A stretch of DNA of 64,000 bases from Rhizobium redzepovicii (GTDB lineage: Bacteria > Pseudomonadota > Alphaproteobacteria > Rhizobiales > Rhizobiaceae), in contig NZ_JAILYH010000005.1 of assembly GCF_019793435.1 (NCBI RefSeq), forward strand, positions 295,043 through 359,042. The letters run 5' to 3'. Numbering within the stretch: the first letter of the stretch is position 1; each line of letters starts with the position of its first letter. A program made the translations under genes and the position numbers. The notes below the pieces were generated by a model. It saw only the letters and a program-made list of their open reading frames with translations, was not told the origin of the DNA and did no database searches. This document shows positions 48,927 to 59,100 of the stretch, one piece after another.

Positions 48927-49577
48927 TTACGGGTTCCAACGCAGGAAATTGGCGATCAGCGCCAGGCCGAGCTTCTGGCTCTTTTCCGGGTGAAACTGGG
49001 CGCCGACCATGTTGTCGCGCCCGACGAGAGCGGTCATCGCACCGCCATAGTCGACGGTCGCGATGACATCGTCGGCGTTCTCGGCGGCAAGATGATAGGA
49101 ATGCACGAAATAGGCATGCAGCCCCTCGGACCCCGTCGGAATGCCGTCGAACAACGGATGTTCGCGCTTCAGGTCGAGCGTGTTCCAGCCGATCTGCGGG
49201 ATCTTTAGCGCCGGATCATCGGGCGTCATCTCGACGACGTCGCCGGGGATCCAGTTGAAACCGTGCGTCACGGTCTTCTCGAGCCCGCGCGAGGACATCA
49301 GCTGCATGCCGACGCAGATTCCGAGAAACGGCCGCGCCTTCTTCTCGACCGCTTCGATCAGCACCTCCGCCATATCGGGCACGGCATCGAGCCCGCGCCG
49401 GCAATCGGCATAGGCGCCGACGCCGGGAAGCACGATACGATCGGCGGCGGCAACATTTTCGGCTTTGTCTGTGAGATCGATATGCGCATCGATGCCCGCT
49501 TCACGGGCGGCCCGTTCGAAAGCCTTGGTCGCCGAGCGCAGATTGCCGGAACCATAATCGATAATCGCGACGCGCAT
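48927..49577 (-). CDS. hisH: Imidazole glycerol phosphate synthase subunit HisH (glutaminase)
   Basis: HisH supplies ammonia to HisF. The 216-aa class I amidotransferase has [11 protein letters not shown] at the N-terminus, the nucleophile Cys in [13 protein letters not shown], and the catalytic His and Glu in [13 protein letters not shown]. It is read from the same strand as the other his genes. A DUF2628 gene lies 2 bp upstream. Confidence 0.97.
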   Translation of the reverse strand: MRVAIIDYGSGNLRSATKAFERAAREAGIDAHIDLTDKAENVAAADRIVLPGVGAYADCRRGLDAVPDMAEVLIEAVEKKARPFLGICVGMQLMSSRGLEKTVTHGFNWIPGDVVEMTPDDPALKIPQIGWNTLDLKREHPLFDGIPTGSEGLHAYFVHSYHLAAENADDVIATVDYGGAMTALVGRDNMVGAQFHPEKSQKLGLALIANFLRWNP

Positions 49578-49579
49578 CG

Positions 49580-50065
49580 TCAGCGTCCTCCATCAAAACC
49601 AAAGAGACCAAGCGAGGTGGCCTGGCCAGGCGGATTGTTCGGACGGGTCTTGTTCTCCCAGTCCGGTGCGGTGTCCTTGTTGCTGTCGGCAACGGCCGCC
49701 TTGTCCGAGAAATAGACGTCCTCGGCAATGGCGATCGTATCGGCTGCAACGAGCCCATCTTCGGTCCACCCCTTGGCGGCGAGGTGGCGGATGCGGAAAT
49801 TCTGGCCCTCGAGGCCGACCAGCACATTCACGCCCAGCAGGAGGGCCGCTCCCGCCAGCCCGAGGCCCGGCTCGTCCATCAACGCACCGCCGATCGCCTG
49901 CAGCACGAAGACCGCGGCCGCATGCAGCCACAGCCGATGTGCGAGCAGCCAAACCCATGGAAACAGAAAGCCGAGCAGCGTGAAGCCGTCACGGATAGTC
50001 CGGGTCTCTTCGACCGTGGCGCGCGTGCCGCCGGGCGGCGTCAGGAAAATATAGCTGGATGTCAT
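49580..50065 (-). CDS. DUF2628 family membrane protein
   Basis: The 161-aa protein from ATG 50065 ([13 protein letters not shown]) matches DUF2628, a small membrane-protein family of unknown function. Membrane segments are about 30-50 and 55-85 ([33 protein letters not shown]). The hydrophilic C-terminal third may be cytoplasmic. It lies between hisB and hisH with only 22 bp and 2 bp gaps, a position reported in rhizobia. Confidence 0.83.
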   Translation of the reverse strand: MTSSYIFLTPPGGTRATVEETRTIRDGFTLLGFLFPWVWLLAHRLWLHAAAVFVLQAIGGALMDEPGLGLAGAALLLGVNVLVGLEGQNFRIRHLAAKGWTEDGLVAADTIAIAEDVYFSDKAAVADSNKDTAPDWENKTRPNNPPGQATSLGLFGFDGGR

Positions 50066-50087
50066 TGTCGCTGCTCCCTTGAGGGGC

Positions 50088-50696
50088 TCAGACGAGCGTG
50101 CCCTTCGTCGAAGGTACACGGCCGGCCTGTCTCGGATCGATCTCTGTCGCCGTGCGCAATGCGCGGGCGACGGCCTTGAAGCATGTCTCGGCAATATGGT
50201 GATTGTTGGCGCCATAATGGTTGAGAATATGCAAGGTGATGCCGGCATTCTGGGCGAGCGCCTGGAAGAATTCGCGAACGAGTTCGGTATCGAACGTGCC
50301 GATCTTCGGCGCGCTGAAGGCGACGTTCCAGACGAGGAACGGCCGGCCGGACAGATCGACCGCGGCCTTGGTCATCGTCTCGTCCATGGCCAGATCAATC
50401 GAGGCGTAACGCGTGATGCCGCGCCGGTCGCCGAGCGCCTTGGAGATCGCCTGGCCGATGGCGATGCCCGTATCCTCGACCGTGTGGTGGTCGTCGATAT
50501 GCAGATCGCCCTGGGATTCGATCTCCATGTCGATCAGCGAATGCCGCGAAAGCTGGTCGAGCATATGATCGAAGAAGCCGACGCCGGTCGAAATCTTCGA
50601 TTTGCCGGTGCCGTCGAGATTGACGGAGACGGAAATCGAGGTTTCGTTGGTCTTGCGGGAAACACTGCCCGTGCGGCTTGCTGCGGTCTCGGCCAT
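50088..50696 (-). CDS. hisB: Imidazoleglycerol-phosphate dehydratase
   Basis: HisB dehydrates imidazole glycerol phosphate, the sixth histidine step. From ATG 50696 ([10 protein letters not shown]) it is 202 aa, the monofunctional form without the phosphatase domain. Metal-binding motifs are [26 protein letters not shown], and [14 protein letters not shown]. It heads the leftward his operon; the 176-bp gap to hslV must contain the divergent promoters. Confidence 0.98.
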   Translation of the reverse strand: MAETAASRTGSVSRKTNETSISVSVNLDGTGKSKISTGVGFFDHMLDQLSRHSLIDMEIESQGDLHIDDHHTVEDTGIAIGQAISKALGDRRGITRYASIDLAMDETMTKAAVDLSGRPFLVWNVAFSAPKIGTFDTELVREFFQALAQNAGITLHILNHYGANNHHIAETCFKAVARALRTATEIDPRQAGRVPSTKGTLV

Positions 50697-50872
50697 ATGG
50701 CCCTCCATCGGAATAAGGCCGTTCCTTATCAGGCGGATCGGCAAATATCCAGAAGCCGGGCAAGAGAAAAGCCGGCCCATTTGCAAACGGCGCCGGCCCC
50801 CTTACATAGGGCTCAACAGGGCCAATGTGTGGTCTCGCGTAAACGCCCGCGTCGTGGGCAGACAGGTGTTTG

Positions 50873-51400
50873 ATGACAACGATCATTACAGTTCGAAAAG
50901 GCGGCAAGGTGGTGATGGCCGGTGACGGCCAGGTGAGCCTCGGCCAGACCGTCATGAAGGGCAATGCCCGCAAGGTGCGCCGCATCGGCAAGGGCGAAGT
51001 CGTTGCCGGTTTCGCCGGCGCCACGGCCGATGCTTTTACCCTGCTCGAAAGGCTTGAAAAGAAGCTGGAGCAATATCCCGGCCAGCTGATGCGCGCCGCT
51101 GTCGAGCTCGCCAAGGACTGGCGCACCGACAAATACCTGCGTAATCTCGAAGCCATGATGCTCGTCGCCGACAAGTCGATCACGCTGGCGATCACCGGCA
51201 ATGGCGACGTTCTGGAGCCCGAGCATGGCACGACGGCGATCGGTTCTGGCGGCAATTTTGCCTTCGCCGCCGCCCGCGCCCTCATGGATACCGACAAATC
51301 GGCTGAAGAGATCGCGCGCCGCGCCCTCGAAATCGCCGCCGACATCTGCGTCTACACCAACCACAATATCGTGGTGGAATCGCTGGATGTCGAAGGCTGA
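50873..51400 (+). CDS. hslV: ATP-dependent protease HslV (ClpQ) peptidase subunit
   Basis: HslV forms the double-hexamer peptidase chamber used by HslU. From ATG 50873 the protein is 175 aa and begins [12 protein letters not shown]; after Met removal the N-terminal Thr is the nucleophile, as in the proteasome beta family. [20 protein letters not shown] and [15 protein letters not shown] are typical. A TTG three bases earlier would leave an extra residue before the Thr and is rejected. hslU follows after 91 bp. Confidence 0.97.
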   Translation: MTTIITVRKGGKVVMAGDGQVSLGQTVMKGNARKVRRIGKGEVVAGFAGATADAFTLLERLEKKLEQYPGQLMRAAVELAKDWRTDKYLRNLEAMMLVADKSITLAITGNGDVLEPEHGTTAIGSGGNFAFAAARALMDTDKSAEEIARRALEIAADICVYTNHNIVVESLDVEG

Positions 51401-51491
51401 ATCTGAGGCCTTCCGGCCGCTCCCGCGGCGAACAAAGATGTATTTGCGGCCGGGCGCTGATGGCCCTGGACCGCCAGGAGAATGACACGCA

Positions 51492-52799
51492 ATGACGACC
51501 TTTTCCCCCCGCGAGATCGTTTCCGAACTCGATCGCTACATTATCGGCCAGCATGACGCCAAACGCGCCGTCGCGATCGCGCTGCGCAACCGCTGGCGCC
51601 GCCAGCAGCTCGACCCGAGTCTGCGCGACGAAGTCATGCCGAAAAACATCCTGATGATCGGCCCGACCGGTGTCGGCAAGACCGAGATCTCCCGCCGCCT
51701 GGCAAAACTCGCCGGCGCGCCCTTCATCAAGGTGGAAGCCACCAAATTCACCGAAGTCGGGTATGTCGGCCGCGATGTCGAGCAGATCATCCGCGATCTG
51801 GTCGAGGTCGGCATCGGTCTGGTGCGTGAGAAGAAGCGGACCGAGGTCCAGGCCAAGGCGCATGTCAGCGCCGAGGAGCGTGTTCTCGATGCGCTGGTCG
51901 GCACCACGGCTTCGCCCGCTACCCGCGAAAACTTCCGCAAGAAGCTGAGGGACGGCGAGCTCGACGACAAGGAGATCGATATCGAGGTGGCCGATGCCGG
52001 TTCCGGCATGGGAGGCTTCGAAATACCCGGCATGCCAGGCGCCAATATTGGGGTGCTCAACCTGTCGGAGATGTTCGGCAAGGCGATGGGCGGCCGCACC
52101 AAGAAGGTCCGCACGACGGTCAAGGCCTCCTATACCGATCTGATCCGCGATGAATCCGACAAGCTGATCGACAATGAGGTCATCCAGCGCGAGGCTGTTC
52201 GCTCCACAGAGAATGACGGTATCGTCTTCCTCGACGAAATCGACAAGATCGCTGCCCGCGACGGCGGCATGGGTGCCGGCGTGTCGCGCGAAGGCGTCCA
52301 GCGCGACCTTCTGCCGCTCGTCGAAGGCACGACAGTTTCGACCAAATACGGGCCGGTGAAGACGGATCATATCCTCTTCATCGCCTCAGGCGCCTTCCAT
52401 GTCTCCAAACCCTCCGATCTTCTGCCGGAGCTGCAGGGCCGATTGCCGATCCGCGTCGAATTGCGCCCGCTGAACAAGGAGGATTTCCGTCGGATCCTGA
52501 CCGAGACGGAAGCAAGCCTCATCCGCCAGTACCGCGCACTGATGGAGACCGAAAGCCTGAACCTCGAATTCACCGACGACGCGATCGATGCGCTCGCCGA
52601 TGTCGCCGTGCATCTGAACTCCTCCGTCGAGAATATCGGCGCCCGCAGGCTGCAGACGGTAATGGAGCGGGTCCTGGACGATATTTCCTATAACGCCCCC
52701 GATCGCGGCGGCACGGCCGTCACCATCGATGCCGCCTATGTGCGCGAACATGTCGGCGATCTCGCGCAGAATACCGATCTCTCGCGTTTCATTTTGTGA
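51492..52799 (+). CDS. hslU: ATP-dependent protease ATPase subunit HslU (ClpY)
   Basis: HslU unfolds substrates and feeds them to HslV. The 435-aa AAA+ protein has [29 protein letters not shown], Walker [12 protein letters not shown] (about 57-67), the intermediate I-domain (about 105-240), Walker [14 protein letters not shown], and the C-terminal sensor-2 and tail ending DLSRFIL, the segment that docks in HslV. Full length for the family. A long hairpin terminator follows. Confidence 0.98.
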   Translation: MTTFSPREIVSELDRYIIGQHDAKRAVAIALRNRWRRQQLDPSLRDEVMPKNILMIGPTGVGKTEISRRLAKLAGAPFIKVEATKFTEVGYVGRDVEQIIRDLVEVGIGLVREKKRTEVQAKAHVSAEERVLDALVGTTASPATRENFRKKLRDGELDDKEIDIEVADAGSGMGGFEIPGMPGANIGVLNLSEMFGKAMGGRTKKVRTTVKASYTDLIRDESDKLIDNEVIQREAVRSTENDGIVFLDEIDKIAARDGGMGAGVSREGVQRDLLPLVEGTTVSTKYGPVKTDHILFIASGAFHVSKPSDLLPELQGRLPIRVELRPLNKEDFRRILTETEASLIRQYRALMETESLNLEFTDDAIDALADVAVHLNSSVENIGARRLQTVMERVLDDISYNAPDRGGTAVTIDAAYVREHVGDLAQNTDLSRFIL

Positions 52800-52866
52800 T
52801 ATCGGCGCACCGGTCCATGTCTTTCCCGACGTGAATGCCGGATTGTCACGCACTCTCTCTCGACAG

Positions 52867-52904
52867 CGGGCCTTTTACTTTTTAGTGAAGGCCCGTTTTG
52901 TTTT
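52867..52904 (+). terminator. hslU terminator
   Basis: A long hairpin CGGGCCTTTTACT ... AGTGAAGGCCCG with a G-T pair near the loop, followed by TTTTGTTTT, about 70 bp past the hslU stop. Confidence 0.85.
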
Positions 52905-52988
52905 CCGCTCCGGCTTTATTCGGCCAAGATTCTGGTCCAGTCAGCCGCATCGCAAACACGACGATGGAACGGGACGGGATAGCGGATC

Positions 52989-53936
52989 GTGCGACGCCTT
53001 TTGACAAGCCTTTTGATTGCCGTTGCCCTGGTGAATTCGGCGCCTGCCTTCGCCATGCAGACGGTGCCGGCCGGCAATCGTCATGCCGAACAGCCCGATA
53101 TTCCGGGCGCTTCCGTCAGGCGCACCAAGGGAACCAAGAGCAGCTTCGATCTGAAATATGAAAAGGTCCACGACCTGCTGGCGACCGATCGCGAGCTGAT
53201 GGCCAAGATTCGCAAGGTCTCCAGCGCTTACGGCATCAATCCCATCCATGTCGTCGGCGCGATCGTCGGCGAACACACCTATAACGTCGACGCCTACGAC
53301 CGGCTGCAATCCTATTATGTCAAGGCCGCTTCCTATGCCGGTGAAAGCTTCCGCTTCGCCTATGACGGCGAAAACGTCGATGAATTCGTGGCGCGGCCGC
53401 AATTTGCCGAATGCAAAGGCAAGAGTGATTCCTACACGCTGTGGTCCTGCCGCGAAGATGTCTGGGAAAGCGATTTTCGCGGCAAGACGGTGGGCGGCAA
53501 GAGCTTCCCCAACAACCGCTTCAGCGCGGTCTTCTTTCAGCCCTTCTACGCCGGCCAGACCTTCGGCCTCGGCCAGGTCAATCCGCTGACGGCGCTGATG
53601 CTCTCCGATCTCGTGGCCCGCGTCTCCGGTTATCCGAAACTGAACGAGAAGAATGCCGGCGCGGTCTACAGGGCGATCATGGATCCCGACATATCGCTCG
53701 CCTTCGTCGCCGCCTCGATCCGCCGGTCGATCGACGATTACAGGGAGATTGCCGGCATGGATATCTCAGGCAACCCCGGTCTGACTGCAACGCTTTATAA
53801 TGTCGGCAACTCGCGCCAGCGCGCCGCCGCACTCGCTGCGAAGAACCGCTCTTCGGGTGCGACCGTCTGGCCGGAGGAGAATTATTACGGCTGGCTGATC
53901 AACGACAAGCTGGACGAACTCAAGGGCCTGCTCTAG
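52989..53936 (+). CDS. DUF1402 family exported protein
   Basis: The 315-aa protein starts at GTG 52989 with a clear signal peptide (RRLLTSLLIAVALVNSAPAFA, cleavage near residue 22). The rest matches DUF1402, a rhizobial family of unknown function; YGINPIHVVGAIVGEHTYN and GQTFGLGQVNPLTALMLSD resemble the lysozyme-like or lytic-transglycosylase fold (a Glu after AIVG and the GLGQVN motif). A role in cell-wall turnover is possible but unproven. The P450 gene follows after 48 bp on the same strand. Confidence 0.8.
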   Translation: MRRLLTSLLIAVALVNSAPAFAMQTVPAGNRHAEQPDIPGASVRRTKGTKSSFDLKYEKVHDLLATDRELMAKIRKVSSAYGINPIHVVGAIVGEHTYNVDAYDRLQSYYVKAASYAGESFRFAYDGENVDEFVARPQFAECKGKSDSYTLWSCREDVWESDFRGKTVGGKSFPNNRFSAVFFQPFYAGQTFGLGQVNPLTALMLSDLVARVSGYPKLNEKNAGAVYRAIMDPDISLAFVAASIRRSIDDYREIAGMDISGNPGLTATLYNVGNSRQRAAALAAKNRSSGATVWPEENYYGWLINDKLDELKGLL

Positions 53937-53984
53937 CTTCAAGCTTGCCGGGAAGGCGCTGATCTTCCCCGAAAGGCTTTGACG

Positions 53985-55391
53985 ATGGACATGCGTCCTG
54001 ATCCCTTCTTTCCGCCGGCACCGCTGCCGCGCACCGTGCCGCCAAGCCGGTTGGAAATCATCCGCATCATCCTGCGCAATCCGCTCGAACTCTGGGGCGA
54101 GCCGTCCTATACGCTGCCCTGGATAAAGACGAGCTTCTTTGGGCAACACACGCTGATCGTCAACGATCCCGGTCTGATCAAGCATGTTTTGGTCGATAAT
54201 GCCGGCAATTATCGCATGTCGGACATTCGCCAGCTGGTGCTGCGTCCGATCCTGCGTGACGGCCTCCTGACCGCAGAAGGTCCCGTCTGGAAGAGATCAC
54301 GCAAGGCGGTGGCGCCGGTTTTCACGCCTCGCCATGCCCAGGGTTTTGCCGGGCAGATGCTGCGCCAGTCGGAAGATTATGCCCGCAAATATCAGAGTGC
54401 CGGCGAGACGGGGGCAATTTTTGATATCAGCACTGATATGACCGAGCTGACCTTCGCGATTCTCGCCGACACGTTATTTTCAGGCGAAATCGTCACCTCG
54501 AGCGGCCATTTCGCCGATGACGTCAATGCTCTCCTGCATCGCATGGGCCGCGTCGATCCGATGGACCTGATGCGCGCCCCCTCCTGGGTTCCACGTGTGA
54601 CACGCATCGGCGGTCAGAAAGTGCTGGAGAAATTCCGTTCTATCGTCCGCAACACGATGGATATGCGAACTGCAAAGATGAAGGCGAATCGCGCCACAGC
54701 ACCCGAAGATTTCCTGACCCTGCTGCTGGACCAGGCCGGCCCCGACGGGCTGACGAAGGAAGAAATCGAAGACAATATTCTGACCTTTATCGGCGCCGGG
54801 CATGAGACCACGGCACGGGCATTGGCCTGGACGCTCTATTGCGTCTCGAACAGCCCGCATATCCGCGAGGCGATGGAGATGGAAATCGACGCGGTGCTCG
54901 CCACCGGGGCCGAACCTGTGGAATGGCTGGATATGATGCCGCAAACGCGCGCTGCCTTCGAGGAGACGTTACGCCTCTATCCGCCGGCGCCATCCATCAA
55001 TCGCGCCGCCATATCGGATGACTCCTGGACAAGCCCCAAGGGCGAGCGGGTCGAGCTCGAGGCCGGGATCACCGTGCTCATCATGCCCTGGACGCTGCAT
55101 CGCCACGAACTCTATTGGGATAGGCCGCGCGCCTACATGCCCGAGCGCTTCCTGCCGGAAAACCGCGGCTCCATCGGCCGCTTCCAGTTCCTGCCTTTCG
55201 GCGCCGGTCCGCGTGTGTGCATCGGCGCAACCTTTGCGCTTCAGGAGGCGGTGATTGCCCTTGCCGTGCTGATGCATCGCTATCGTTTCGATTCCACCGA
55301 TGAGACCAATCCCTGGCCGGTACAAAAGCTGACGACGCAGCCGCAGAACGGCCTGCCGATGCAGGTGACACCGCGCATAATTTCCCGATAA
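53985..55391 (+). CDS. Cytochrome P450
   Basis: Haem-thiolate monooxygenase, 468 aa from ATG 53985. The I-helix oxygen-binding motif is FIGAGHETTARALAW, the K-helix ExxR is in FEETLRLYPPAPSINR, the PERF-like motif in YMPERFLP, and the haem loop FGAGPRVCIGATFALQE holds the Cys ligand. There is no membrane anchor, so it is soluble. No ferredoxin or reductase gene lies next to it, and the substrate is unknown. The gene closely follows the DUF1402 gene and may share its transcript. Confidence 0.93.
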   Translation: MDMRPDPFFPPAPLPRTVPPSRLEIIRIILRNPLELWGEPSYTLPWIKTSFFGQHTLIVNDPGLIKHVLVDNAGNYRMSDIRQLVLRPILRDGLLTAEGPVWKRSRKAVAPVFTPRHAQGFAGQMLRQSEDYARKYQSAGETGAIFDISTDMTELTFAILADTLFSGEIVTSSGHFADDVNALLHRMGRVDPMDLMRAPSWVPRVTRIGGQKVLEKFRSIVRNTMDMRTAKMKANRATAPEDFLTLLLDQAGPDGLTKEEIEDNILTFIGAGHETTARALAWTLYCVSNSPHIREAMEMEIDAVLATGAEPVEWLDMMPQTRAAFEETLRLYPPAPSINRAAISDDSWTSPKGERVELEAGITVLIMPWTLHRHELYWDRPRAYMPERFLPENRGSIGRFQFLPFGAGPRVCIGATFALQEAVIALAVLMHRYRFDSTDETNPWPVQKLTTQPQNGLPMQVTPRIISR

Positions 55392-55482
55392 GCATAAATC
55401 TTTCGAATTATTGCGGAATTGACTGTGAATGAAAGCCGGGCAAAGTGGCAGCATTCAAAGTCGTTGCCAGGGAGAATGTCGC

Positions 55483-57654
55483 ATGAGCCGCATTGATAAG
55501 AACGGTCTTGCCATCGAAGCCGTCCTTCATGATTTCCTCGTCCAGGAGGTTCTGCCGGGTCTGGGGATCGATGCGGACAAGTTCTTTGCCGATTTTTCGG
55601 CGATCGTCCACGATCTCGCCCCGAGGAATCGTGCCCTGCTGGCAAGACGCGACGAGCTGCAGATCAAGATCGACGACTGGTATCGCCAGCACGGCGCGCC
55701 TACGGATATGGACGACTACCAATCCTTCCTCCGCGGGATCGGCTATCTCCTGCCGGAAGGATCGGACTTCCAGGTTTCGACCCAAAATGTCGACCCCGAG
55801 ATCGCCTTGATCGCCGGCCCGCAGCTCGTCGTTCCCGTCATGAATGCCCGTTATGCGCTGAACGCTGCCAATGCGCGCTGGGGCTCGCTCTACGATGCGC
55901 TCTATGGCACGGACGCCATTCCGGAGAGCGACGGCGCCGAACGGGGCAAAGGGTACAATCCGAAGCGGGGCGAGAAGGTCATCGCCTGGGTGCGCGATTT
56001 CCTCGACACAGCGGTACCGCTGCAGGACAGCAGCTGGAAGCACGTCGGCGGTTTCGCTATCAAGGATGGGGTGCTCGTTCTCCGATCGACCGATGGCGAA
56101 CAGGCAATGCTTGTCGATGGCGGGCATTTTGCCGGCTATCGCGGCGATGCTGCGGCCCCGACGCATATTCTCTTGAAGAACAACGGCATCCATATCGAGA
56201 TCGTCATCGATGCGACGACGGCAATCGGCAAGTCCGATCCGGCTCATATTTCCGATGTCTGGCTGGAATCGGCGATCACGGCGATTATGGACTGCGAGGA
56301 TTCGATTGCCGCCGTCGACGCCGAGGACAAGACCGTAGTCTATCGCAACTGGCTCGGCCTGATGAAGGGCGATCTGCAGGAGGAAGTGGTAAAGGGCGGG
56401 GCGAGCTTCATCCGCAAGCTCAACCCCGATCTGGACTATACCGGTCCGGATGGCGCTGCCTTCGAGCTGCATCGCCGCTCGCTGATGCTGGTGCGCAATG
56501 TCGGCCACCTGATGACCAATCCGGCCATTATCGACCGCGACGGCAGGCAAGTGCCGGAGGGTATCATGGATGCTGTCATCACCGGCCTGATCGCGCTTTA
56601 CGATATCGGCCCGGCCGGCCGGAGGAAAAATTCCCGCACCGGCTCCATGTATGTGGTCAAGCCGAAGATGCATGGGCCCGAAGAGGTCGCCTTTGCGGTC
56701 GAAATCTTTTCGCGGGTCGAAGATGCGCTTGGTATGGCGCGCAACACCATCAAGATGGGCATCATGGATGAGGAGCGCCGCACGACGGTCAATCTCAAGG
56801 AATGCATCCGTGCTGCCCGCGAGCGGGTCGTCTTCATCAATACCGGCTTCCTCGACCGCACCGGCGACGAGATCCACACCTCGATGGAAGCCGGCCCGAT
56901 GATTCGCAAGGGCGACATGCGCCAGGCAGCCTGGATATCGGCCTATGAGAATTGGAATGTCGACATCGGCCTGGAATGCGGCCTCGCCGGCCACGCCCAG
57001 ATCGGCAAGGGCATGTGGGCGATGCCGGATCTGATGGCGGCGATGCTGGAGCAGAAGATCGCCCACCCGAAGGCCGGCGCCAACACTGCCTGGGTCCCGT
57101 CACCGACGGCCGCGACCCTGCACGCCACCCATTATCACCGGGTCAATGTCGCCAGGGTTCAGCAGGGGCTGAAGGACCGCGCCCGCGCCAAGCTCTCCGA
57201 CATTCTCTCCGTGCCGGTCGCGGTACGGCCGAACTGGACGCCGGAGGAAATCCAGCGCGAACTTGATAACAATGCCCAGGGCATCCTCGGCTACGTCGTA
57301 CGCTGGGTCGATCAGGGCGTCGGCTGCTCGAAGGTGCCCGATATCAACAATGTCGGCCTGATGGAGGATCGCGCCACATTGCGCATCTCGGCCCAGCACA
57401 TGGCGAACTGGCTGCACCACAAGGTCGTCACCGAGGCCCAGATCGTCGAAACCATGAAACGCATGGCGGCCGTCGTCGACCGGCAGAACGAGACGGATCC
57501 CCTCTACCAGCCGATGGCCGGTAATTTCGACGGCTCGATCGCCTTCCAGGCCGCCCTCGACCTCGTGCTGAAGGGCAGGGAGCAGCCGAACGGCTATACC
57601 GAGCCGGTGCTTCACCGCCGCCGCCTCGAGCTGAAGGCGAAGCCGACCGGTTGA
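55483..57654 (+). CDS. glcB: Malate synthase G
   Basis: GlcB condenses glyoxylate with acetyl-CoA to malate, in glyoxylate assimilation. From ATG 55483 ([12 protein letters not shown]), with CAGGGAGA upstream, it is 723 aa, the G isoform. Seen are [14 protein letters not shown] [21 protein letters not shown] [35 protein letters not shown], and [16 protein letters not shown]. The gene stands alone; no aceA or glc genes adjoin. A two-way terminator follows. Confidence 0.97.
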   Translation: MSRIDKNGLAIEAVLHDFLVQEVLPGLGIDADKFFADFSAIVHDLAPRNRALLARRDELQIKIDDWYRQHGAPTDMDDYQSFLRGIGYLLPEGSDFQVSTQNVDPEIALIAGPQLVVPVMNARYALNAANARWGSLYDALYGTDAIPESDGAERGKGYNPKRGEKVIAWVRDFLDTAVPLQDSSWKHVGGFAIKDGVLVLRSTDGEQAMLVDGGHFAGYRGDAAAPTHILLKNNGIHIEIVIDATTAIGKSDPAHISDVWLESAITAIMDCEDSIAAVDAEDKTVVYRNWLGLMKGDLQEEVVKGGASFIRKLNPDLDYTGPDGAAFELHRRSLMLVRNVGHLMTNPAIIDRDGRQVPEGIMDAVITGLIALYDIGPAGRRKNSRTGSMYVVKPKMHGPEEVAFAVEIFSRVEDALGMARNTIKMGIMDEERRTTVNLKECIRAARERVVFINTGFLDRTGDEIHTSMEAGPMIRKGDMRQAAWISAYENWNVDIGLECGLAGHAQIGKGMWAMPDLMAAMLEQKIAHPKAGANTAWVPSPTAATLHATHYHRVNVARVQQGLKDRARAKLSDILSVPVAVRPNWTPEEIQRELDNNAQGILGYVVRWVDQGVGCSKVPDINNVGLMEDRATLRISAQHMANWLHHKVVTEAQIVETMKRMAAVVDRQNETDPLYQPMAGNFDGSIAFQAALDLVLKGREQPNGYTEPVLHRRRLELKAKPTG

Positions 57655-57673
57655 GGGTATACTGAGAATATGA

Positions 57674-57711
57674 AAAGGCCGCCGGAACGACAGTTCGGCG
57701 GCCTTTTTTAT
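57674..57711. terminator. Bidirectional terminator between glcB and the L,D-transpeptidase gene
   Basis: An 11-bp stem AAAGGCCGCCG / CGGCGGCCTTT (57674-57684, 57696-57706) with a partly pairing loop, then TTTTA; A-rich on the other side, so it suits both convergent genes. Confidence 0.88.
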
Positions 57712-57730
57712 ACCGAATTCGGTCTATACC

Positions 57731-58414
57731 CTATTGGATAACGACGACCTTGGACGTGCCCTTGCCGGGGCGGACGCGGCTGTAAAGGTCGATCACGTCC
57801 TGGTTCATCAGGCGAATGCAGCCCGAGGAAGCGGCGGTGCCGATCGAGGCCCATTCCGGCGTGCCGTGCAGGCGGAACAGCGTGTCCTTGCCATCCTCGT
57901 TGAAGAGATACATGGCGCGCGCGCCGAGCGGATTGCTGAGGCCCGGGCCCATGCCGTCCTCGACATACTTGGCGACGTCAGGGCGGCGAACGGCCATTTC
58001 CTTCGGCGGGTGCCAGGTCGGCCATTCCTGCTTCCAAGCGACGTAGGCGGTGCCGGCCCATGCGAAGCCCTGCTTGCCGACGCCGATGCCGTAACGCATC
58101 GCCTTGCCGTTGGCGAGGATGTAATAGAGGAAGCGCTCGCGCGTGTTGACGATGATCGTACCCGGGCGCTCGGTGGTCTGGTAGCTGACGACCTGGCGGC
58201 GGAACTGCGGCTTGACCCTGTCGATCGGGATCGCCGGCAGAGAATATCCGGCATCCTTCGTCACGCCATAGGCGTCGTTGAAGATCTGGGCTGTCTGTAC
58301 GGTCGGGCCTGCGCCCTTGTCGTCGACGGATGCGCTGTCTGATGTCGAGGAGCAACCGGCCAGTGCGAGCGTCGTCAGCAGGCCAAATACCGGGAATGCA
58401 TTGCGGATGCGCAT
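57731..58414 (-). CDS. L,D-transpeptidase (YkuD/ErfK) lipoprotein
   Basis: L,D-transpeptidases make 3-3 cross-links or attach lipoproteins to peptidoglycan. The 227-aa protein has a lipoprotein signal peptide (GLLTTLALAGC, lipobox Cys near residue 21) and a YkuD domain with the active-site region FRLHGTPEWASIGTAASSGCIRLMNQDV, where His and Cys are catalytic. It should be anchored in a membrane facing the periplasm. Whether it cross-links muropeptides or tethers proteins is not decided by sequence. About 180 bp separate it from divergent mmcB. Confidence 0.9.
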   Translation of the reverse strand: MRIRNAFPVFGLLTTLALAGCSSTSDSASVDDKGAGPTVQTAQIFNDAYGVTKDAGYSLPAIPIDRVKPQFRRQVVSYQTTERPGTIIVNTRERFLYYILANGKAMRYGIGVGKQGFAWAGTAYVAWKQEWPTWHPPKEMAVRRPDVAKYVEDGMGPGLSNPLGARAMYLFNEDGKDTLFRLHGTPEWASIGTAASSGCIRLMNQDVIDLYSRVRPGKGTSKVVVIQ

Positions 58415-58593
58415 AGATGACTCTTGAAGTTTTAGGGCAAGGAGAACAGTCTTTCGACCATCGTTGATTATGGTTTATTTTCGATTAACTTGCGCTTTGC
58501 AAGGCTACTGCAGCGCGACAAATCTGTCTGCGGCGCAAATTAGAAGCGCATGGTTTTTTTGCAACAACACGCCAGCCCCTACTGTGGTTATCC

Positions 58594-59088
58594 ATGACGA
58601 TTTTGAGCGTTTACAATAACAATCCGTTAATCGATGGCCGGCAATCGGACAGAGCCATGATGGTGCGGCGCGGAACGCAGATTTTGCTGCATGAAATGCG
58701 CCATGCCGTGCTGCCCGAACTGCCGCTGGCCAGCGGCCGCCGTGCTGATTTGATCACCGTTTCGGAAAAGGGCGAGGTCTGGATCATCGAAATCAAGACG
58801 TCGATCGAGGATTTCAGGGTGGATCGCAAATGGCCGGAATACCGGCTGCACTGCGACCGGCTGTTCTTTGCGACTCACGAAGGTGTACCGCTCGACATCT
58901 TTCCCGAGGAGTGCGGGCTTTTCCTCTCGGATGGTTATGGCGCCCATATGATTCGCGAAGCGCCGGAACACCGTTTGGCCCCGGCCACACGCAAATCCGT
59001 CACGCTCAATTTCTCGCGCGCCGCCGCGCAACGGCTGATGATGGCCGAATGGGCGAACGGAAAGCCGTTCACCGTCGATGATGTTTGA
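58594..59088 (+). CDS. mmcB: MmcB family DNA repair protein
   Basis: The 164-aa protein belongs to the MmcB family (PF06319), named for a Caulobacter gene conferring mitomycin C resistance and thought to be nuclease-like. It has RADLITVSEKGEVWIIEIKTSIEDFRVDRKW, in which D-x(n)-E-I-K matches a PD-(D/E)XK nuclease core. No clear alphaproteobacterial LexA box (GTTC-N7-GTTC) was found in the 180-bp upstream gap, though I searched by eye only. It is convergent with actR, 12 bp away. Confidence 0.88.
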   Translation: MTILSVYNNNPLIDGRQSDRAMMVRRGTQILLHEMRHAVLPELPLASGRRADLITVSEKGEVWIIEIKTSIEDFRVDRKWPEYRLHCDRLFFATHEGVPLDIFPEECGLFLSDGYGAHMIREAPEHRLAPATRKSVTLNFSRAAAQRLMMAEWANGKPFTVDDV

Positions 59089-59100
59089 CGGATGTCTTGG

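Noticed and set aside
58415..58593. LexA/SOS box upstream of mmcB
   Set aside because: The best candidate (GAAC-N7-CGAC) does not fit GTTC-N7-GTTC or its complement.
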